Of a stretch of 64,000 nt of DNA, positions 18,141 to 28,194 are shown piece after piece. Source of the stretch: Pseudomonas chlororaphis subsp. aurantiaca (GTDB taxonomy: Bacteria > Pseudomonadota > Gammaproteobacteria > Pseudomonadales > Pseudomonadaceae); the NCBI RefSeq assembly GCF_013466605.1, contig NZ_CP059162.1, forward strand, positions 3,782,001 to 3,846,000. The letters run 5' to 3'. Made by a program: the position numbers and the translations under genes. Positions within the stretch are counted from its first letter, which is position 1, and every line of letters begins with the position of its first letter. The notes beneath the pieces were generated by a model that saw nothing but the letters and a program-made list of their open reading frames with translations, was not told where the DNA came from and did no database searches.

Positions 18141-19067
18141 ATGAATACCTCGACTGCCAAAGCTCATTTGCCAATGCCCCAGGTCGCGCGCAAGCGCCGC
18201 CTGCTCAACCCCGGCTGGTTCCTGGTCAGCCCCTCGGTGGCGCTGTTGCTGCTGTGGATGATCGTGCCGCTGGGCATGACCCTGTACTTCTCGCTGATCC
18301 GCTACAACCTGCTGTACCCCGGGGAAAACCAGTTCGTCGGACTTGAGAATTTCAGCTACTTCCTCAGCGATTCGGGCTTTTTGCCCGGGGCCGGCAACAC
18401 CCTGTTGCTGGTGGGCAGCGTGCTGCTGATCAGCGTGGTGTTCGGGGTGCTGATCAGCGCCCTGCTGGAGGCCAGCGAGTTCCTCGGCCGCGGCATCGTC
18501 CGGGTGTTGCTGATCTCGCCGTTCTTCATCATGCCCACGGTGGGCGCGCTGATCTGGAAGAACCTGATCTTCCACCCGGTGTCGGGGATTCTCGCCGCCG
18601 TGTGGAAGCTGTTCGGCGCCCAGCCGGTGGACTGGCTGGCTCACTACCCGCTGCTGTCGATCATCATCATTGTCTCCTGGCAGTGGCTGCCGTTCGCCAT
18701 CCTGATCCTGATGACCGCCATGCAGTCCCTGGACCAGGAGCAGAAGGAAACCGCGCGCCTGGATGGCGCCGGGGCCATCGCGATCTTCTGGCACCTGACC
18801 CTGCCGCACCTGGCGCGGCCCATCGCGGTGGTGGTGATGATCGAGACCATCTTCCTGCTCTCGGTGTTCGCCGAAATCTTCACCACCACCAACGGTGGCC
18901 CGGGCTACGCCTCGACCAACCTCGCCTACCTGATCTACAACCAGGCGCTGGTGCAGTTCGACGTGGGCATGGCCTCGGCCGGCGGCCTGATCGCCGTGGT
19001 CATCGCCAATATCGCCGCGATCATCCTGGTGCGGATGCTCGGCAAAAACCTGACTGACAAGCCCTGA
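18141..19067 (+). CDS. mtlF: Polyol ABC transporter permease
   Basis: A 308-residue inner-membrane permease with about six helices and the BPD_transp_1 EAA loop in EQKETARLDGAGAIAIFWHLTLP (the loop that docks on MtlK). The N-terminal cytoplasmic stretch, KRRLLNPGWFLVSPS, is typical of MalF/UgpA-type subunits. ATG 18141 is preferred; an in-frame GTG at 18132 would add three residues and neither has a strong Shine-Dalgarno. It is ten bases upstream of mtlG, with which it forms the membrane pore. Confidence 0.92.
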   Translation: MNTSTAKAHLPMPQVARKRRLLNPGWFLVSPSVALLLLWMIVPLGMTLYFSLIRYNLLYPGENQFVGLENFSYFLSDSGFLPGAGNTLLLVGSVLLISVVFGVLISALLEASEFLGRGIVRVLLISPFFIMPTVGALIWKNLIFHPVSGILAAVWKLFGAQPVDWLAHYPLLSIIIIVSWQWLPFAILILMTAMQSLDQEQKETARLDGAGAIAIFWHLTLPHLARPIAVVVMIETIFLLSVFAEIFTTTNGGPGYASTNLAYLIYNQALVQFDVGMASAGGLIAVVIANIAAIILVRMLGKNLTDKP

Positions 19068-19077
19068 GGTGCGCGCC

Positions 19078-19908
19078 ATGACCCTGCAACAATCCCGCCG
19101 CCTGCAAAGCCTTCTGCTCGGCACCCTGGCCTGGGCCATCGCCATCCTGATTTTCTTCCCGATCTTCTGGATGCTGCTGACCAGCTTCAAGACCGAAATC
19201 GATGCCTTCGCCACGCCGCCGCAGTTCATCTTCACGCCGACGCTGGAGAACTACCTGCACATCAACGAGCGCAGCAACTACCTGGCCTTCGCCTGGAACT
19301 CGGTGGTGATCTCCTTCAGCGCCACCGCCCTGTGCCTGCTGATCGCGGTGCCGGCGGCCTATTCCATGGCCTTCTTTGAAACCCGCAACACCAAGCGCAC
19401 CCTGCTGTGGATGCTGTCGACCAAGATGCTGCCGCCGGTGGGCGTGCTGATGCCGATCTACCTGCTGGCCAAGAGCTTTGGCCTGCTGGACACGCGCATC
19501 GCGCTGATCGTGATCTACACCCTGATCAACCTGCCGATCGTGGTCTGGATGATTTACACCTACTTCAAGGACATCCCCCGGGACATCCTCGAAGCCGCGC
19601 GGCTGGACGGTGCGACGCTGGGCCAGGAAATGCTCCGGGTGCTGCTGCCGATCGCCAAGGGCGGGCTGGCCTCCACCGTGCTGCTGTCGCTGATCCTGTG
19701 CTGGAACGAGGCGTTCTGGTCGCTGAACCTGACCTCGTCCAACGCCGCGCCGCTGACCGCGCTGATCGCCTCCTACTCCAGTCCCGAAGGGCTGTTCTGG
19801 GCCAAGCTCTCGACGGTCTCGACCCTGGCCTGCGCGCCGATCCTGATCTTCGGCTGGATCAGCCAGAAACAACTGGTGCGCGGCCTGTCCTTCGGCGCCG
19901 TGAAATAA
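19078..19908 (+). CDS. mtlG: Polyol ABC transporter permease
   Basis: A 276-residue MalG-type permease, with six predicted helices and the EAA loop DILEAARLDGATLGQEMLRV, including the family Gly. ATG 19078 follows GAGGTG at 19066-19071; the GTG at 19069 would overlap that ribosome site. It is the partner of MtlF. The C-terminal residues LVRGLSFGAVK are the usual end of this subunit type. A REP element of about 100 bases separates it from mtlK, an interruption within an otherwise tight operon. Confidence 0.92.
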   Translation: MTLQQSRRLQSLLLGTLAWAIAILIFFPIFWMLLTSFKTEIDAFATPPQFIFTPTLENYLHINERSNYLAFAWNSVVISFSATALCLLIAVPAAYSMAFFETRNTKRTLLWMLSTKMLPPVGVLMPIYLLAKSFGLLDTRIALIVIYTLINLPIVVWMIYTYFKDIPRDILEAARLDGATLGQEMLRVLLPIAKGGLASTVLLSLILCWNEAFWSLNLTSSNAAPLTALIASYSSPEGLFWAKLSTVSTLACAPILIFGWISQKQLVRGLSFGAVK

Positions 19909-19926
19909 CCCAACGACCCACTACCT

Positions 19927-20027
19927 GTAGCCGCTGCCGAAGGCTGCGATCGAGCCGCAGGCTCGCCAGCGATCGCACAGACGCCCAGGCCCCTGCGGTG
20001 CCTATCGCAGCCTGAGGCAGCGGCTAC
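19927..20027. repeat. REPIN, family A, inside the mtl operon
   Basis: The left arm begins GTAGCCGCTGCCGAAGGC at 19927 and a near-complementary right arm ends CAGCGGCTAC at 20027; the middle contains a shorter palindrome with GATCGAGCC. It fills the 150-base gap between mtlG and mtlK without an evident terminator U-run, so transcription can continue. Confidence 0.8.
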
Positions 20028-20058
20028 ACACCGACATTCAGAAACATGGAGACCCATC

Positions 20059-21162
<1,104 letters not shown>

Positions 21163-21176
21163 ACGAGAACCGAACG

Positions 21177-22658
21177 ATGAAACTGAACCGACACAACCTC
21201 CACCGCCTGGCCCCTGAAGTGCGGCTGCCCGCCTACGACCTGGGCGAGACCCGGCAAGGCATGGTGCATATCGGCGTCGGTGGTTTCCACCGGGCGCACC
21301 AGGCCTACTACACCGATGCCCTGATGAACACCGGCGAAGGCCTGGACTGGAGCATCTGCGGGGTCGGCCTGCGCGCCGAGGACCGTCGCGCCCGCGACGA
21401 CCTGGCCGGCCAGGACTACCTGTTCACCCTGTTCGAGCTGGGCGACAGCGACGACGCCGAAGTACGGGTGATCGGCGCCATTAGCGACATGTTGCTGGCC
21501 GAGGACGACGCCCAGGCGCTGATCGACAAACTGGCCGACCCGCAGATCCGCATCGTCTCGCTGACCATCACCGAGGGCGGCTACTGCATCGACGACAGCA
21601 GCGGCGAGTTCATGACCCACCTGCCGCAGATCCAGCACGACCTGGCCCACCCGCAGCAGCCGAAGACCGTGTTCGGTTTTCTCTGCGCGGCCCTGGCCCA
21701 GCGCCGGGCGGCCGGGGTCCCGGCCTTTACCCTGATGTCCTGCGATAACCTGCCGCACAACGGCGCGGTGACCCGCAAGGCGCTGCTGGCCTTCGCCCGC
21801 CAGCGCGACGCCGACCTGCACGACTGGATCGCCGCCAACGTCAGCTTCCCCAACGCCATGGTCGACCGCATCACGCCCATGACCAGCACCGCCCACCGCC
21901 TGCAACTGCGTGACCAGCACGGCATCGACGACGCCTGGCCGGTGGTCTGCGAGCCTTTTGCGCAATGGGTGCTGGAAGACAAGTTCGTCAGCGGCCGGCC
22001 GGCCTGGGAAAAGGTCGGCGTGCAATTCACCGACGACGTCACGCCCTATGAAGAGATGAAAATCAAGCTGCTCAACGGCAGCCACCTGGCCCTGACCTAC
22101 CTGGGGTTCCTCAAGGGTTATCGCTTTGTCCACGAGACGATGGCCGACCCGCTGTTCGTGGCGTACATGCGCGCCTACATGGACCTGGACGTGACCCCAC
22201 AACTGGCGCCAGTGCCGGGCATCGACCTGGACGACTACAAAGACACCCTGGTGGCGCGTTTCTCCAACCGGGCGATTGCCGACCAGCTGGAACGGGTCTG
22301 CTCCGACGGCTCGTCGAAGCTGCCCAAGTTCACCGTGCCGACCCTCAACCGCCTGATCGCCGATGGCCGCGACACCGAGCGCGCTGCCCTGGTGGTCGCC
22401 GCCTGGACCCTGTACCTCAAGGGCGTGGACGAAAACGGCGACAGCTATGCCATTCCCGACCCGCGTGCCGGATTCTGTCAGGCGCTGGTGGAGGATGACG
22501 CGCTGATCGACCAGCGGCTGTTGGCGGTCGAGGAAATCTTCGGCACGGCGATCCCCGCCAGCGCCGCATTTACCGCGGCTTTCGAGCGCTGCTACAGCAG
22601 CCTGCGCGACAACGGCGTGACCCGCACCCTGGAGCGGATATTGGGCCGGGACCGCTGA
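21177..22658 (+). CDS. mtlD: Mannitol 2-dehydrogenase
   Basis: The 493-residue enzyme belongs to the long-chain polyol dehydrogenases and oxidises D-mannitol to D-fructose (and D-arabinitol to D-xylulose) with NAD. The nucleotide-binding segment is VHIGVGGFHRAHQ near residues 30-42. The catalytic set Lys295, Asn300 and His303 sits in KIKLLNGSH, with Asn191 in CDNLPHN. Length and residue numbers agree with the crystallised P. fluorescens mannitol dehydrogenase as I recall it, so the start is secure. The products are taken on by MtlZ and MtlY. Confidence 0.96.
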   Translation: MKLNRHNLHRLAPEVRLPAYDLGETRQGMVHIGVGGFHRAHQAYYTDALMNTGEGLDWSICGVGLRAEDRRARDDLAGQDYLFTLFELGDSDDAEVRVIGAISDMLLAEDDAQALIDKLADPQIRIVSLTITEGGYCIDDSSGEFMTHLPQIQHDLAHPQQPKTVFGFLCAALAQRRAAGVPAFTLMSCDNLPHNGAVTRKALLAFARQRDADLHDWIAANVSFPNAMVDRITPMTSTAHRLQLRDQHGIDDAWPVVCEPFAQWVLEDKFVSGRPAWEKVGVQFTDDVTPYEEMKIKLLNGSHLALTYLGFLKGYRFVHETMADPLFVAYMRAYMDLDVTPQLAPVPGIDLDDYKDTLVARFSNRAIADQLERVCSDGSSKLPKFTVPTLNRLIADGRDTERAALVVAAWTLYLKGVDENGDSYAIPDPRAGFCQALVEDDALIDQRLLAVEEIFGTAIPASAAFTAAFERCYSSLRDNGVTRTLERILGRDR

Positions 22659-22726
22659 TGCTTGCCTGTCGCCGATGCGTTTCTCCAGACAGATCGTGCA
22701 TTCAGGTTCTGCGATTGCTGCGCAAT

Positions 22727-22804
22727 CGATCGCAGCCTCGCAGGCTCGGCAGCGGCTACACAGGCACTGCGAACCCTGTAGCCGCTGCCGAAGGCTGCGA
22801 TCGG
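22727..22804. repeat. Paired REP elements, family A, inside the mtl operon
   Basis: A rightward unit (GATCGCAGCCTCGCAGG to CAGCGGCTAC, 22728-22759) and a leftward unit (GTAGCCGCTGCCGAAGGC, from 22778) face each other across 18 bases. Preceding bases 22680-22710 (TTTCTCCAGACAGATCG) match the flank seen also at 26193 and 37202, so the repeat unit is longer than the palindrome. It occupies the mtlD-mtlY gap of 248 bases. Confidence 0.75.
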
Positions 22805-22906
22805 GTTGGGCGGCATTCCGACGCAGCAGCCGCAAGTGCAGTCCACGCGCTGTACCTGATACACCAGCTACAGTGGGTTTGATTTGAATTTCGTGCAGGT
22901 TCATCC

Positions 22907-24403
22907 ATGACGACGCAACAGCTTTTCCTCGGTATCGACTGCGGCACCCAGGGCACCAAGGCCATCGTCCTCGACGCTGCCAGCGGCGAGGTGCTGGGGC
23001 TGGGCGCGGCGCCCCATAGCCTGATCAGCGGCGCCAACGGCCGCCGCGAACAGGACGTCGGGCAATGGCGCGAGGCGTTCGCCCTGGCCACCCGCCGTGC
23101 GTTATTGGCCGCTGGTGTCAGCGGCCTGGACATCCTCGGCATCGGCGTGTCCGGCCAGCAGCACGGCCTGGTCCTGCTCGACCAAGAGGGCCAGGTACTG
23201 CGCCCGGCCAAGCTCTGGTGCGACACCGAATCCACCCCACAGAACCAGCGCCTGCTGGATTACCTGGGCGGCGAACAGGGCTCCCTGGAGCGCCTCGGCG
23301 TGGCGATTGCCCCCGGCTACACGGTGTCGAAACTGCTGTGGACCCGGGAGCAGCACCCGCAGATCTTCCAGCGCATCGCCCATGTGTTGCTGCCCCACGA
23401 CTACCTGAACTACTGGCTGACCGGCCGCTGCTGCAGCGAATACGGCGACGCCTCGGGCACTGGCTATTTCAATGTGCGCACCCGGCAATGGGACCTGGCG
23501 CTGCTCAGGCACATCGACCCCGACGGCCGCCTGGAAGCCGCCTTGCCGGAGCTGCTCGAAGCCCACCAGCCAGTGGGCACCCTGCTGCCGGAGATCGCCC
23601 GGCACTTGGGCCTCAACCCCCAGGCGCTGGTGTCCGGCGGTGGCGGCGACAACATGCTGGGGGCCATCGGCACCGGCAATATCCAGCCCGGGGCGATCAC
23701 CATGAGCCTGGGTTCTTCCGGCACCCTGTACGCCTATGCCGAGCAACCGCGGGTCAGTGCGGACGCGGCGGTGGCGACCTTCTGTTCCTCCAGCGGCGGC
23801 TGGCTGCCGCTGATCTGCACCATGAACCTGACCAATGCCACGAGCGCGGTGCGCGAGTTGTTCGAGCTGGATATCGACGCCTTCAACCAGTTGGTGGCGC
23901 AGGCGCCGATCGGCGCCAAGGGCGTGTGCATGCTGCCGTTCCTCAACGGCGAGCGGGTCCCCGCCCTGCCCCATGCCAGCGGCAGCTTGCTGGGCCTGAC
24001 CGCCAACAACCTGACCCGGGCCAACCTGTGCCGCGCGGTGGTCGAAGGCACCACCTTCGGCCTGCGCTACGGCCTGGACCTGCTGCGCCACAACGGCCTG
24101 CAAAGCCAGAGCATCCGCCTGATCGGCGGCGGTTCGAAAAGCCAGCTGTGGCGGCAGATGGTCGCCGATATCATGCACACCCCGGTGGTCTGCACCGAGC
24201 AGAGCGAAGCGGCGGCCCTGGGCGCGGCGATCCAGGCGGCCTGGTGCGAGTCGCACCACAGCGGCCAGGCACAGAGCCTGGCGCAGCTGTGCCAGCGCTG
24301 CGTGAGGCTCGATGCAAGCAGCGAAACCTTGCCGATAGCGACCAATGTCGCGGCCTACCAGCAGGCCTATGAACGCTACCAACAGCATGTGGCAACCCTT
24401 TGA
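22907..24403 (+). CDS. mtlY: Xylulokinase
   Basis: The 498-residue FGGY-family kinase starts with the phosphate-binding GIDCGTQGTKAIVLD and has SGQQHGLVLLD, the catalytic Asp region LPHDYLNYWLTG, and the C-terminal ATP site LIGGGSKSQLWRQM and EAAALGAAIQAA. It phosphorylates D-xylulose formed from arabitol by MtlD, linking to the pentose phosphate pathway. mtlZ begins 13 bases after its stop. Confidence 0.94.
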   Translation: MTTQQLFLGIDCGTQGTKAIVLDAASGEVLGLGAAPHSLISGANGRREQDVGQWREAFALATRRALLAAGVSGLDILGIGVSGQQHGLVLLDQEGQVLRPAKLWCDTESTPQNQRLLDYLGGEQGSLERLGVAIAPGYTVSKLLWTREQHPQIFQRIAHVLLPHDYLNYWLTGRCCSEYGDASGTGYFNVRTRQWDLALLRHIDPDGRLEAALPELLEAHQPVGTLLPEIARHLGLNPQALVSGGGGDNMLGAIGTGNIQPGAITMSLGSSGTLYAYAEQPRVSADAAVATFCSSSGGWLPLICTMNLTNATSAVRELFELDIDAFNQLVAQAPIGAKGVCMLPFLNGERVPALPHASGSLLGLTANNLTRANLCRAVVEGTTFGLRYGLDLLRHNGLQSQSIRLIGGGSKSQLWRQMVADIMHTPVVCTEQSEAAALGAAIQAAWCESHHSGQAQSLAQLCQRCVRLDASSETLPIATNVAAYQQAYERYQQHVATL

Positions 24404-24416
24404 AGAGCGAATGACT

Positions 24417-25355
24417 ATGTACCTGGTCTGTGGTGAAGCACTGTTCGATTTTTTCAGCGAAGACGATGCCAGCGGTCGGGCATCGCGGGTCAACTTCCAG
24501 GCAATCGCCGGCGGTTCGCCTTTCAACGTCGCGGTGGGTTTGCGCCGCCTGGGCGTGGACGCGGCGCTGTTCGCCGGGCTGTCCACCGACTACCTCGGCC
24601 GGCGCCTGTTGCAGGTGCTGCGCGACGAAGGCGTGGGCGAAGACTACCTGCTGCACATCCAGGCCCCGACCACCCTGGCGATGGTCGCGGTGGGCGCCGA
24701 CGGCTCGCCGCAATACAGCTTCCGTGGCGAAGGCGGCGCCGACCGCCAGTTGCAACTGGCCGACCTGCCGCAACTCGACAGTCGGGTGCGCGGCCTGCAC
24801 ATCGGTTCGTTTTCCCTGGTGGTTCAGCCGATCGCCGACACCCTGCTGGCGCTGGTGCGCCGCGAACGCGGCCAGCGCCTGATCAGCCTCGATCCCAACG
24901 TGCGCCTCAACCCGGCCCCGGACATCCAGCTGTGGCGCCAGCGCATCGATACCCTGGTCCGGCTGGCCGACCTGATCAAGGTCAGCGACGAGGACCTGCA
25001 CCTGCTCTATCCCGACCAGGACCCGCAGCAAGTGATCGAAGGCTGGCTGCAGCATCGCTGCCAGTTGGTGTTCCTGACCCGCGGCGCAGAGGGCGCGACG
25101 GTGTTCAGTCGGGTGCATGGCCGCTGGTCGGCGCCGGCCATGCCGATTAAGATGGCCGACACCGTGGGCGCCGGCGACACCTTCCAGGCCGCTCTGATTG
25201 CCTGGCTGACCGAACGACAGCTGGATTCGTTGGAAGGTGTGGCGGGCTTGAGCCGGGACCAGATCGACCAGATGCTCAGGTTCGCCATCCACGCCGCGGC
25301 GCTGACCTGTGGCAAGACCGGACCGGACCTGCCCTATCGCCACCAATTGAACTGA
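24417..25355 (+). CDS. mtlZ: Fructokinase (PfkB family)
   Basis: The 312-residue PfkB sugar kinase has the N-terminal GG motif in AIAGGSPFNVAVGLRRLG and the C-terminal anion-hole/catalytic-base signature DTVGAGDTFQAAL. It phosphorylates D-fructose from mannitol oxidation. ATG 24417 is preferred because GAAGAG at 24402-24407 is nine bases upstream; ATG 24411 is the alternative. It is the last gene of the mtl operon; the regulator mtlR, adjacent in several other pseudomonads, is not found at either end. Confidence 0.93.
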   Translation: MYLVCGEALFDFFSEDDASGRASRVNFQAIAGGSPFNVAVGLRRLGVDAALFAGLSTDYLGRRLLQVLRDEGVGEDYLLHIQAPTTLAMVAVGADGSPQYSFRGEGGADRQLQLADLPQLDSRVRGLHIGSFSLVVQPIADTLLALVRRERGQRLISLDPNVRLNPAPDIQLWRQRIDTLVRLADLIKVSDEDLHLLYPDQDPQQVIEGWLQHRCQLVFLTRGAEGATVFSRVHGRWSAPAMPIKMADTVGAGDTFQAALIAWLTERQLDSLEGVAGLSRDQIDQMLRFAIHAAALTCGKTGPDLPYRHQLN

Positions 25356-25399
25356 TCGCAGGGGCGCCACGCGGCGCTCCCATCGACCCGAATAGAGCC

Positions 25400-26023
25400 T
25401 TGCCTTTGACCCGCTTCGCCTATGCCGCCGTAGCACTCCCCCTCATCCTGACCGGTTGCGCGACCTCGCCGCCGGCCAACCCCAACGACATCTGCGAGAT
25501 CTTTCGCGAGAAAAGCGACTGGTACAAGGCGGCCAAGGCCACCGAAGAGAAATGGGGGGTGCCGATCCAGGTGCCGCTGTCGATTATCTACCAGGAGTCG
25601 AGCTTCAAGCAGGACGCCTTGCCGCCACGCAAATACCTGTTGTGGGTGATTCCCTGGGGCCGGGTCTCCACGGCGGCCGGCTACCCGCAGGCCAAGGACG
25701 AAGTCTGGGGCGACTACCAGCGCAAGGGCGACAACTACTGGGCCAGCCGCACCAACTTCGCCGACGCCACCGACTTTATCGGCTGGTACATGGACCAGAC
25801 CACGCGGGTCAACGGCGTGACCAAGCAGGACGCCTACCGCCAGTACCTGAACTACCACGAAGGCTGGGGTGGCTACCGCCGGCAGACCTATGTGGCCAAG
25901 CCCTGGCTGCAGACCGTGGCGATGAAGGTGCAAAGCCGCTCCAGCCTGTACGGCCAGCAATACGCCGGTTGCCGGGAAGAACTGAACCGCGGCTTCTGGA
26001 GCCGTTTCTGGGATTGGTTGTAA
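25400..26023 (+). CDS. Lytic-transglycosylase-like (SLT) lipoprotein
   Basis: The 207-residue protein starts with a lipoprotein signal (lipobox LTGC, about residues 17-20). It contains a goose-lysozyme/SLT-like core with the probable catalytic glutamate in LSIIYQESSFKQDALPP and a late WGGYRRQTYVAKPWL. It should sit in the outer membrane facing the periplasm and cut peptidoglycan glycans. No ATG is available; TTG 25400 or TTG 25406 must start it. It lies 44 bases after mtlZ with the same orientation but has no obvious role in polyol use. Confidence 0.8.
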   Translation: MPLTRFAYAAVALPLILTGCATSPPANPNDICEIFREKSDWYKAAKATEEKWGVPIQVPLSIIYQESSFKQDALPPRKYLLWVIPWGRVSTAAGYPQAKDEVWGDYQRKGDNYWASRTNFADATDFIGWYMDQTTRVNGVTKQDAYRQYLNYHEGWGGYRRQTYVAKPWLQTVAMKVQSRSSLYGQQYAGCREELNRGFWSRFWDWL

Positions 26024-26058
26024 GCGCCTGACGCGGATCTTCCCGCCTCCTCGCGCTC

Positions 26059-26225
26059 CGTAGCCGCTGCCGAGCACCGCGAGGCTGCGACCGGCTGCAA
26101 CGCAGCCGCCCAACCATCGCACGCGTTGTACCTGATGCAACGCGGTTGCCGGGTTTGCGACGGCTGCGCAGCAGCCGCAAGGCTTGTCGGCGCGTTTCTC
26201 CAGGCAGATCGCGGATTCAGCTTCC
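26059..26225. repeat. Degenerate REP region, family A
   Basis: Fragments GTAGCCGCTGCCGAG, GCGACGGCTGCGCAGCAGCCGCAAGG-like palindromes, and the flank TTTCTCCAGGCAGATCGCGG recur from other copies but no intact long palindrome remains. It separates the transglycosylase gene from the convergent porin gene. Confidence 0.6.
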
Positions 26226-26235
26226 GGCAGTGCCG

Positions 26236-27552
26236 TCAGAGGATCGAGAAGTTGTAGCTGACGATCAGCCGCGTCTCGTCCACGTCCCGGGCGAACTTCT
26301 CGTAGTTGCTGCGGTAGGTGGCGTTACGCAGGCGCAGGCTGACGTCCTTGAAGGTGCCGCTCTGCACCACGTACTTGAGTTCGCTGTCGCGCTCCCACTC
26401 GCGGCCTTCCTGGTCGCTGCCCGGGACCTTGATATGGTCGCCGCTGACATAGCGGGTCAGGAAGCTCAGGCCGTTGATGCCGATGGCCTTGAAGTCGTAG
26501 TCGTAGCGCAGCTGCCAGGAACGCTCCTGGGCGGCGGCGAAGTCGTTGACCTGCACATAGTTGACCAGGTACGGGTTGCTGCCATCGAGGTACGGCATCG
26601 AGTTGTCGCCGTTCATGCGCTGCCAGCCGGCGCTGAAGGTGTGGCCGTCGATGGCATAGCCGAGCATGCCGCTCAGGGCGCGGTTGTCGATGGAGCCGGC
26701 GCGCTCGGCGCCGCTGTCGGCGCTCTTGAGCAGGCGCAGGTCGGCCTTCAATACGCCCGGGCCCAGCGGCTGGTTGGCCAGCAGGCCGATGAAGTGCTGG
26801 CGGTAGATGTCTTCCAGCTCGGCGTAGTGGTACTGGCCGGTCAGGCGGTCGTTGAACTTGTAGTCGATGCCGTACATGTCGAAATGGTCGGCGGTGACGT
26901 TGCAGGCGTACCGCTTGTTCTTGCAGTGCACGCGGATGTCCTGGGCGTCCGTGGAATCCCGGGCGGTGTACCGGTCCAGGCGCGCGGCCATGAACGTCAG
27001 GTCCTTGATCTCCTTGGACGTGAGCATGGCGCCGTTGAACATAGTCGGTAGCAGGCGCCCGTCGTTGTACTTGAGCAGCGGCAGGTCCGGCAGCAGCGCG
27101 CCGTACTTGAGCACGCTCTGCGACACGCGCACCTTGGCCGTCAGGCCGAGCTTGGCGTACTGGTCCTTGGAGCCTCGCGGGTCCTGGCCGCTGGACGGCA
27201 GCAGGCCGCTGTTGCTGCGGTCGGGGCTGGAATCGAGCTTGAAGCCGAGCATGCCCAGCGCGTCGACACCAAAACCGACGGTGCCTTCGGTGTAGCCCGA
27301 TTGCAGGTTGAGAATGAAGCCCTGGGCCGCCTCTTCGCGCCTGGAAGCGCCCTGATCGTTGCTGGTATGGCCGTCGCGGAAGTCACGGTTGAAATAGATG
27401 GTGCGCGACTCGAGCTTGGCGCTGCTGTCTTCGAAGAAGCCCGCGGCCTCGGCCTGGGCGGTAAAACCCGCGCACAGGCAAAGGGCGCCGAGGCCCACCG
27501 TTGGATAACGCAGCGGTCGGAATGAGTGCAGCAAAGGGAAAGGGGGACGCAT
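26236..27552 (-). CDS. OprD-family outer membrane porin
   Basis: The 438-residue protein has a signal peptide (about 1-35, ending near AQAEA) and the OprD opening GFFEDSSAKLESRTIYFNRD. It continues with alternating beta-strand segments and the late SFLTRYVSGDHI and RDVDETRLIVSYNFSIL, ending in a hydrophobic pattern for barrel insertion. OprD/Opd porins admit small carboxylates or basic amino acids by subfamily. The start at 27552 (MRPPFPLL) is chosen because an upstream ATG adds 23 residues before the signal peptide. Substrate is not predictable from the context. Confidence 0.88.
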   Translation of the reverse strand: MRPPFPLLHSFRPLRYPTVGLGALCLCAGFTAQAEAAGFFEDSSAKLESRTIYFNRDFRDGHTSNDQGASRREEAAQGFILNLQSGYTEGTVGFGVDALGMLGFKLDSSPDRSNSGLLPSSGQDPRGSKDQYAKLGLTAKVRVSQSVLKYGALLPDLPLLKYNDGRLLPTMFNGAMLTSKEIKDLTFMAARLDRYTARDSTDAQDIRVHCKNKRYACNVTADHFDMYGIDYKFNDRLTGQYHYAELEDIYRQHFIGLLANQPLGPGVLKADLRLLKSADSGAERAGSIDNRALSGMLGYAIDGHTFSAGWQRMNGDNSMPYLDGSNPYLVNYVQVNDFAAAQERSWQLRYDYDFKAIGINGLSFLTRYVSGDHIKVPGSDQEGREWERDSELKYVVQSGTFKDVSLRLRNATYRSNYEKFARDVDETRLIVSYNFSIL

Positions 27553-28194
27553 GAAAAGCTCCAGCAGTGCATCGGTAACGCGGATGAAAGAAAGGCAATA
27601 GCAATCCATCTGGCGAATCATGTCTGGCCAAGTGAATTGATCAAATCAATGTTGACTCGCAATGATGGCAGATGGCCTTGGCTGGCTACACCCGACTTTA
27701 GTCTGAAGCTGCTCTAGCCTTTGGCACTTCCCGCGCTCCTCCAGCGCACGGCCCTGCCTGCAATAAAACGATCATTTTCAACACTTTTCCTCCTTCGTCG
27801 ACGCTCTTGGCCCAGACATCATTCATTGGGCGATTCCAGAGGTTTTGGATCCAATGAAGCGTCCGTCGACAATAAAAGCGCTGTATTTTTTACCCAAAAC
27901 ACTACCGTTCGTCGGCTTTATTTGCCTTGCCGAGATTTGTATCAAGGAATTGACACAATGCTTTCAGCACCCTTTCAGACAACCTATCTAGTTGATTTTA
28001 AAAACAATTAATTAAATTATAAAAGGATACAAAACGCCATCGTCATTTATACAACACGGCAAAACGCCAATTAACCGTCTCCTTGCTGTGGTAGTGTCAA
28101 AAAAAGAACACCGAAAGGACTTGCACCTATTCAGTTCTTTAAGAAGTGGGCAAAAAAAACTCACTCATTACCCATCACGGATGAGGTTCCTCCC
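27553..28194. promoter_or_regulatory. Long AT-rich intergenic region upstream of the porin and the EPS operon
   Basis: This 640-base gap lies between two divergent genes and must hold both promoters. The section 27940-28060 is strikingly AT-rich (for example TTAAAAACAATTAATTAAAT near 27998) in an otherwise GC-rich genome, as often seen upstream of silenced or H-NS-type (MvaT) bound loci. Short open frames here have no ribosome sites or recognisable product, so no gene is called. Confidence 0.55.
28087..28098 (+). promoter_or_regulatory. Possible ops-like (RfaH/NusG-paralogue) element
   Basis: TGTGGTAGTGTC resembles the ops consensus GGCGGTAGCGTG in its GGTAG-GT core, with three mismatches, and it lies about 100 bases ahead of a 17-gene polysaccharide operon where such elements work. 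The match is imperfect and could be chance. Confidence 0.25.

Noticed and set aside
27717..27735. Sigma-54 promoter (TTGGCACTTCCCGCGC)
   Set aside because: The -24 GG and -12 GC spacing fits, but the TT before the -12 GC is missing and the position relative to a gene is poor.
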